A stretch of 10,320 nt of DNA, taken from the NCBI GenBank assembly GCA_020445165.1, contig JAGRHE010000094.1, positions 1 to 10,320 on the forward strand. The letters run 5' to 3'. The translations under genes were made by a program, and so were the position numbers. Of this stretch, positions 7,009 to 10,320 are shown in pieces. This DNA comes from Gammaproteobacteria bacterium. GTDB taxonomy: Bacteria; Pseudomonadota; Gammaproteobacteria; Chromatiales; Sedimenticolaceae. A model generated the notes under the pieces. It had not been told where the DNA came from and ran no database searches. It was given only the letters and a program-made list of their open reading frames with translations. The stretch's first letter is position 1, and the number at the start of each line of letters is the position of its first letter.

Positions 7009-7057
7009 GTTTGACCCATTGAGGTTGAAGTGTGCATGGGCTGGCTGGCCCGGGCGA

Positions 7058-7921
7058 TCAGTCACCTTCGTGTGAGGTGGCAAGCCGGATGCGATCCTTT
7101 TCCAGCGCGACCTTCTGTTTCTTCAACAACCGTCCGAGCGCGCGCTTGTAGTTGGCCTTGCTTGCACTGAATGTCTTGTAGATCAGCTGCGGTGGACTCT
7201 TGTCAGTGATGGTCGAGATGCCTTCGTGCGCCTGCAGGTAGTTCAGGATGTCCTCCTCCAGCCGGTCGCGCACCGTGTCCGATGGCGGCTGCAGTGACAG
7301 GTCGATCTTGCCATCCGGACGGATCGACTTGATATAGCCTTTGACCTGCTGGCCGAACTTGAGAGGTTGCAGCAGGTCGGGTTTGAACAACAGCCCCAGG
7401 TGGGTGTTGTTGATCACTGCTTTGTAACCCAGCTTGGTCTGGGTCGCGATCATCAGCTTGACCGCCTGACCAGGCTCGAAATTCTGGCCGTCTTCACTCA
7501 GGTGCTTATGGAATCGCGTCGTTGCCGCGATGCGTTCGGTCTGCTCGTCGAGGTAGACGTACACAACGTAGGAGCGGCCCTGGTTCATCGGCCAGGCCTG
7601 CTCGCTGAACGGTACCAGCAGGTCCTTGCTCAGTCCCCAGTCCATGAAGGTGCCAACGTTGTTCTGGTCTTTCACCTTCAGAAAGGCGCATTCCCCAACC
7701 ATGGCCAGTGGGCGCTCGGTGGTGCAGATCAGCTGGTCGTTCGAGTCAGGGTAAACGAACACGTGCAGCCAGTCGCCGGGCTTCGTACCCTCGGCGACGT
7801 AGCGCCGTGGAAGGAGCAGTTCGCCATGCACGCCGCCATCGAGATAGAGCCCGAAATCGACGCGCTTGACGACGCGCAAGCGGTTGTTGCGGCCGATATA
7901 GACCGTCTGTTTCCTGTTCAT
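7058..7921 (-). CDS. CvfB-like S1 RNA-binding protein
   Basis: This 287-residue protein matches CvfB/YitL proteins in length and layout: several S1-type OB folds followed by a C-terminal winged helix. An N-terminal barrel begins VYIGRNNRLRVVKRVDFGLYL. A second contains VKDQNNVGTFMDWGLSKDLLVPFSEQ (about 83-108). A third contains GYIKSIRPDGKIDLSLQP (about 205-222). The winged-helix part has TFSASKANYKRALGRLLKK near 250-270. CvfB of Staphylococcus aureus binds RNA and affects virulence gene expression; the role in Gram-negative bacteria is poorly known. It should be cytoplasmic. The start codon overlaps the stop of yaeQ by one base (TGATG), and no strong Shine-Dalgarno precedes it, so its translation is probably coupled to yaeQ. 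The next gene encodes a secreted protein, so the run does not form an obvious single pathway. Confidence 0.88.
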   Translation of the reverse strand: MNRKQTVYIGRNNRLRVVKRVDFGLYLDGGVHGELLLPRRYVAEGTKPGDWLHVFVYPDSNDQLICTTERPLAMVGECAFLKVKDQNNVGTFMDWGLSKDLLVPFSEQAWPMNQGRSYVVYVYLDEQTERIAATTRFHKHLSEDGQNFEPGQAVKLMIATQTKLGYKAVINNTHLGLLFKPDLLQPLKFGQQVKGYIKSIRPDGKIDLSLQPPSDTVRDRLEEDILNYLQAHEGISTITDKSPPQLIYKTFSASKANYKRALGRLLKKQKVALEKDRIRLATSHEGD

Positions 7922-8457
7922 CAGCGTAGGCGTTCCAGTACGAACTGCAGGTTGGCATTTTCACTCGAAAGCCAGATCTCACCATCCTGGATCGTGCATT
8001 GCAGGTCCATGTTGCGCTGCGCGAACGCCGCGAGTTGTTCTCCGGCATCCTGCGGCAACCGGTACACCGCGAGATGGTCGAACCTTTCGAGCTTGTCGCC
8101 TACTTGTCGCCACCAGACCTCACCGGCACGCTGTTGAAAGGTATAGATGATGACCTGCGCGGCCCGGGCGCAGGCCTTCCTGATCCGCTTCTCGTCCGGC
8201 TGGCCGAGCTCGATCCATAGCTCGATCTCGTCGCTCAGCGAGCGCTGCCAGAGGTCGGGTTCGTCATCCTGTGACAGGCCACGGCTGAATGCGAGGCGAT
8301 CGCTGGCATTCAGGGCGAAGGTGAGCAGGCGCACCATCATGCGTTCGTCCGTCTCCGACGGGTGGCGCGCAATGGTCAGGTCGTGCGACCCATAATAGCC
8401 GCGGTCGAGGTCGGACACCTGCAGCGCACAGCGGAATATCGTCGCGTTCAATGCCAT
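7921..8457 (-). CDS. yaeQ: YaeQ family protein
   Basis: This 178-residue protein matches YaeQ along its length (family about 180 residues). The N-terminus MALNATIFRCALQVSDLDRG and the signature LTIARHPSETDERMMVRLL (about 28-46) are diagnostic. Further conserved parts are DEIELWIELGQPDEKRIRKA (split around 75-95) and a VYTFQ-like strand, seen here as VIIYTFQ. YaeQ has a fold related to PD-(D/E)xK nucleases; it was once thought to replace RfaH in transcription antitermination, a claim later withdrawn or doubted, so the function is unknown. The frame extends to an ATG at 8505, but the family N-terminus fixes the start at 8457. It begins 16 bp after the acuI stop and shares one base with the following gene, so it is co-transcribed with both. 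Only a weak Shine-Dalgarno is visible. Confidence 0.92.
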   Translation of the reverse strand: MALNATIFRCALQVSDLDRGYYGSHDLTIARHPSETDERMMVRLLTFALNASDRLAFSRGLSQDDEPDLWQRSLSDEIELWIELGQPDEKRIRKACARAAQVIIYTFQQRAGEVWWRQVGDKLERFDHLAVYRLPQDAGEQLAAFAQRNMDLQCTIQDGEIWLSSENANLQFVLERLR

Positions 8458-8473
8458 GATTTCATAGCGCGAT

Positions 8474-9457
8474 TCAGCGGTTGACGTCGACGATGCGCCG
8501 GCCACGGATGGTTCCGGCCAGCAGCTGGTCAGCGGTATCCATGACCTCGCTCAGCCCGACTTCACTGGCGATGTTCGCCAGCTTCGATACATCGAGGTCC
8601 TGTTCCAGACGTTGCCAGGCTTGCAGGCGCAGTTCGCGCGGACACATCACGCTGTCTATGCCGACCAGGGTCACACCGCGCAGAATGAATGGCGCCACCG
8701 TGGCCGGAAAATCCATGCCGCCGGCCAGTCCGCAGGCAGTCACCACGCCTCCGTAGCAGGTGTGTGCGCAGGCGTTGGCCAGGACATGCGATCCGACCAC
8801 GTCCACCACGCCGGCCCAGCGTTCCTTGGCCAGTGGTCGCCCCGGTTGCGAGAGTTCGTCGCGGGCGATGATCTCATCCGCGCCCAGCTGCTTGAGAAAG
8901 TCCGCTTCCTCGACCCGTCCGCTGAGCGCGATCACGCGGTAGCCGAGCTTGGACAGCACCGCCACTGCGACGCTGCCGACACCGCCGGCGGCGCCGGTGA
9001 CCAGAATGTCGCCCCGGTCCGGGATGATGCCGTGACGTTCGAGCGCCAGGATGCACAACATGGCCGTGTAGCCGGCCGTTCCGATCGCCATCGCCTGCAG
9101 CGGCGTGAATCCGGCCGGCAGTGGCACCAGCCAGTCTCCCTTGACCCGGGCCTTCTGCGCCAGTCCGCCCCAGTGCGTCTCGCCAACACCCCAACCGTTG
9201 AGCACGACGCTGTCACCGACCTGGTAATCAGGGTGGTCTGAATCGCCTACGGTACCGACGAAGTCGATGCCGGGGATCATCGGGAACCGACGCACCACAG
9301 GCGATTTGCCCGATATCGCGAGTGCGTCCTTGTAGTTCAGCGAGGAGTACTGGATATCGACCCCGACGTCGCCTTCGGGCAGCGACGACTCATCGATCTC
9401 AGCCAGCTCGACCTTGTACTCGTCATTTTGCTTGTCGATCAGGATGCCCTTGAACAT
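8474..9457 (-). CDS. acuI: Acrylyl-CoA reductase (NADPH), AcuI/YhdH family
   Basis: This 327-residue zinc-independent medium-chain dehydrogenase/reductase reduces acryloyl-CoA to propionyl-CoA with NADPH. The reaction removes a toxic electrophile made during DMSP, acrylate or 3-hydroxypropionate metabolism. The sequence shows MFKGILIDK at the N-terminus, [13 protein letters not shown] (38-50, with the conserved Tyr42), [29 protein letters not shown], the dinucleotide-binding GAAGGVGS (155-162) and the C-terminal RGRRIVDV. These fit AcuI/YhdH closely, and the length is normal (324-330). The start at 9457 has a strong GAGGAGA at 9463-9469 on the minus strand. It lies 45 bp after the TetR-type regulator, the arrangement known from Rhodobacter acuR-acuI. 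No DMSP lyase gene (ddd) is inside the window, so general acrylate or electrophile detoxification is as likely as DMSP use. Confidence 0.93.
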   Translation of the reverse strand: MFKGILIDKQNDEYKVELAEIDESSLPEGDVGVDIQYSSLNYKDALAISGKSPVVRRFPMIPGIDFVGTVGDSDHPDYQVGDSVVLNGWGVGETHWGGLAQKARVKGDWLVPLPAGFTPLQAMAIGTAGYTAMLCILALERHGIIPDRGDILVTGAAGGVGSVAVAVLSKLGYRVIALSGRVEEADFLKQLGADEIIARDELSQPGRPLAKERWAGVVDVVGSHVLANACAHTCYGGVVTACGLAGGMDFPATVAPFILRGVTLVGIDSVMCPRELRLQAWQRLEQDLDVSKLANIASEVGLSEVMDTADQLLAGTIRGRRIVDVNR

Positions 9458-9462
9458 GGATG

Positions 9463-9469
9463 TCTCCTC
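9463..9469 (-). promoter_or_regulatory. Ribosome binding site of acuI
   Basis: GAGGAGA on the minus strand, five bases before ATG 9457, is the strongest Shine-Dalgarno in the minus-strand run. It suggests that the reductase is the most actively translated product of this run. Confidence 0.75.
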
Positions 9470-9502
9470 GTCGGATGGTGAAAGCCGTGGACTTGGTTGG
9501 CC

Positions 9503-10135
9503 TCAGCGCAGGCTGCCGAGGAAGAAGCTGGAGAATTCGGTCAGCGCCGTCGGGCTGCGTTCGAGTTTTGCCCTGAGCACGGCGCCTTCCCAGCCGGTCC
9601 AGAAGACATAGGCTGTCTGCTGGCAATCGATATCGTTTCGTACCTGGCCTTCGTGCCTGGCCAGTTCGAGGCAGCGCGCGACGCTGTTCTGCCAGGCGTT
9701 GAACGCGGCAAGCAGGCGGTCGCGAAACGGCTCGGGCAGGGCGCCCATCTCCTGGCCGAGGTTGCCAACCAGGCAGCCGCGTTTGAACTCGTAGCGCCGC
9801 ATGCCAGCGATCGCATCGTCGATGAACGCTCGCAGGCGGTCGAGCGGCGGGTGCGATTCGTCGAGTAGAAACTTGTCCAGCTTGTGCTGGAAGAATGCCG
9901 CGTAGCTGTCGATCAGCTCGGCGCCAAACGCGTCCTTGCTGCCGAAGTAGTGATAGAAGGATCCCTTCGGTACGTTCACCCGGCGCAGGATCTCGTCGAT
10001 TCCGGTCGCACTGAATCCCTTTTCGGTCAACAGTTCGATGCCGGAACGGATCAGCGCAGCGCGGGTCGCACCGAAGGCCGAATGGTCCTTGGGCGGTCGG
10101 CCGCGGCGGCGTTTTGCGACGGTTTCAACAGTCAT
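9503..10135 (-). CDS. acuR: TetR-family regulator, AcuR-like
   Basis: This 210-residue protein is a TetR-type repressor. A basic arm, KRRRGRPPKD (8-17), precedes the DNA-binding domain, with the helix-turn-helix at about 44-63 ending in PKGSFYHYFGSKDAF. The ligand domain contains RGCLVGNLGQEM (119-130), shared by the AcuR/NemR branch; NemR senses electrophiles through a cysteine, and Cys121 is a candidate for this here. AcuR of Rhodobacter represses acuI and the DMSP lyase gene and is released by acrylate. The neighbour acuI supports the same role. Length and ends look complete. The likely operator is the 15-bp palindrome 11 bp upstream of the start codon, so it probably represses its own operon. 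No Shine-Dalgarno is visible and the predicted transcription start falls at the ATG. Assignment to AcuR over another TetR member depends largely on the neighbour. Confidence 0.88.
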   Translation of the reverse strand: MTVETVAKRRRGRPPKDHSAFGATRAALIRSGIELLTEKGFSATGIDEILRRVNVPKGSFYHYFGSKDAFGAELIDSYAAFFQHKLDKFLLDESHPPLDRLRAFIDDAIAGMRRYEFKRGCLVGNLGQEMGALPEPFRDRLLAAFNAWQNSVARCLELARHEGQVRNDIDCQQTAYVFWTGWEGAVLRAKLERSPTALTEFSSFFLGSLR

Positions 10136-10141
10136 CGAGGA

Positions 10142-10170
10142 ATGTTAGACCGATCGTCTAGTAAAAACAA
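10142..10170 (-). promoter_or_regulatory. Putative acuR operon promoter
   Basis: Read on the minus strand, TTGTTT (10170-10165) and TAACAT (10147-10142) are separated by 17 bp, a good sigma-70 spacing with moderate matches. The -10 box ends only six bases before ATG 10135, so transcription may start at or next to the start codon. Confidence 0.45.
10146..10160. promoter_or_regulatory. Palindromic operator, probably for AcuR
   Basis: TAGACCGATCGTCTA is a 15-bp inverted repeat (TAGAC - 5 bp - GTCTA). It resembles the TAGACC..GGTCTA type of site bound by NemR, a relative of AcuR. It fills much of the spacer and touches the -10 of the putative acuR promoter, so bound repressor would block RNA polymerase. 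Confidence 0.6.
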
Positions 10171-10201
10171 TTGAGCTTGCTGCCGGCCCGAGTCGCTCAT
10201 T

Positions 10202-10218
10202 GGTTTGTTGCGCAAACC
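10202..10218. repeat. Short inverted repeat upstream of acuR
   Basis: GGTTTG (10202-10207) and CAAACC (10213-10218) are perfect 6-bp arms around TTGCG. It lies between the terminator hairpin and the acuR promoter. It could be a second regulatory site or part of the RNA read-through from the right; nothing in the sequence decides. Confidence 0.35.
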
Positions 10219-10225
10219 GAATAAA

Positions 10226-10254
10226 CGCAAAAAGGCCAGCCGAAGCTGACCTTT
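10226..10254 (-). terminator. Intrinsic terminator, minus strand
   Basis: Read on the minus strand, AAAGGTCAGC, loop TTCG and GCTGGCCTTT form a ten-pair stem with one A/C mismatch, capped by the stable UUCG tetraloop. The T-run (CCTTTTTGCG) follows directly. It would end a transcript coming from the right of the window, insulating the acuR promoter. The hairpin could also work for a plus-strand transcript, but no plus-strand gene leads into it. Confidence 0.75.
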
Positions 10255-10262
10255 CTGTATTT

Positions 10263-10282
10263 TGGTGGAGGCGGCGGCAATC
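10263..10282 (-). other. tmRNA-3'-end-like fragment, possible attachment site
   Basis: On the minus strand this reads GATTGCCGCCGCCTCCACCA, which resembles the last 20 bases of a proteobacterial tmRNA gene (T-loop GATT, T-stem, acceptor strand, CCA) with one difference from the form I remember. A terminator follows eight bases later, as expected for an RNA gene end. Upstream of GATT the resemblance stops: the 5' T-stem (GGCAA) does not pair with GCCGC and the TTC of the loop is absent. An intact RNA gene is therefore not present. A displaced 3' end left by site-specific integration fits; chance similarity is possible. Confidence 0.35.
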
Positions 10283-10320
10283 ACATTGCCTTATGAATCA
10301 ATATGGTGCGCTGCTAAACG

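Noticed and set aside
6484..7014. 176-residue plus-strand open frame
   Set aside because: It is the complement of the GlcG/HbpS-like gene, which carries the family signature and a signal peptide on the minus strand.
7367..8137. 256-residue plus-strand open frame
   Set aside because: It lies opposite the CvfB-like and yaeQ genes, whose protein signatures are clear; its own translation has no recognisable domain.
10263..10320. Intact tmRNA or tRNA gene at the right edge
   Set aside because: The T-arm cannot form (GGCAA against GCCGC) and the conserved TTC of the loop is missing, so only a 3'-end-like fragment can be claimed.

Overview
The window looks like chromosomal DNA of a GC-rich (roughly 60%) gammaproteobacterium. 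This rests on a YaeQ protein and a CvfB-type S1 protein in tandem, an acuR-acuI pair, and a doublet of the ATTCCCGC..GCGGGAAT repeat that is common in that class. I could not run a search, so the genus is not named. Ten protein genes are supported. I found no intact RNA gene, insertion sequence or CRISPR array.

Left part (1-3832): the 3' end of an unrecognised protein gene runs into the window from the left. It converges on an acetyl xylan esterase-like alpha/beta hydrolase (minus strand, 854-1786). Divergent from the hydrolase, across a 75-bp gap, is a large plus-strand gene (1862-3832) encoding two cyclic-nucleotide-binding-like domains fused to a PlsC-like acyltransferase.

Middle part (3950-6489): a membrane protein with an N-terminal TIR domain, a periplasmic CHASE2 sensor domain and three C-terminal membrane helices overlaps by 14 bp with a FecR-domain lipoprotein gene. 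This pair is the most unusual content of the window. It looks like an envelope sensor whose output is a TIR domain instead of the usual cyclase or kinase. It ends at a 72-bp inverted doublet of REP-like hairpins.

Right part (6505-10135, all minus strand): a compact run acuR - acuI - yaeQ - cvfB-like - secreted GlcG/HbpS-like protein, with gaps of 45, 16, -1 and 49 bp, is probably one transcription unit. acuR encodes a TetR-family repressor and acuI encodes acrylyl-CoA reductase. A 15-bp palindrome sits in the putative acuR promoter, where the repressor could control the whole run.

Right edge (10200-10320): a minus-strand intrinsic terminator with a UUCG loop lies just downstream of a fragment resembling the 3' end of a tmRNA gene. 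The resemblance breaks off inside the T-loop. This may be an attachment-site remnant, with an integrated element continuing beyond the window.
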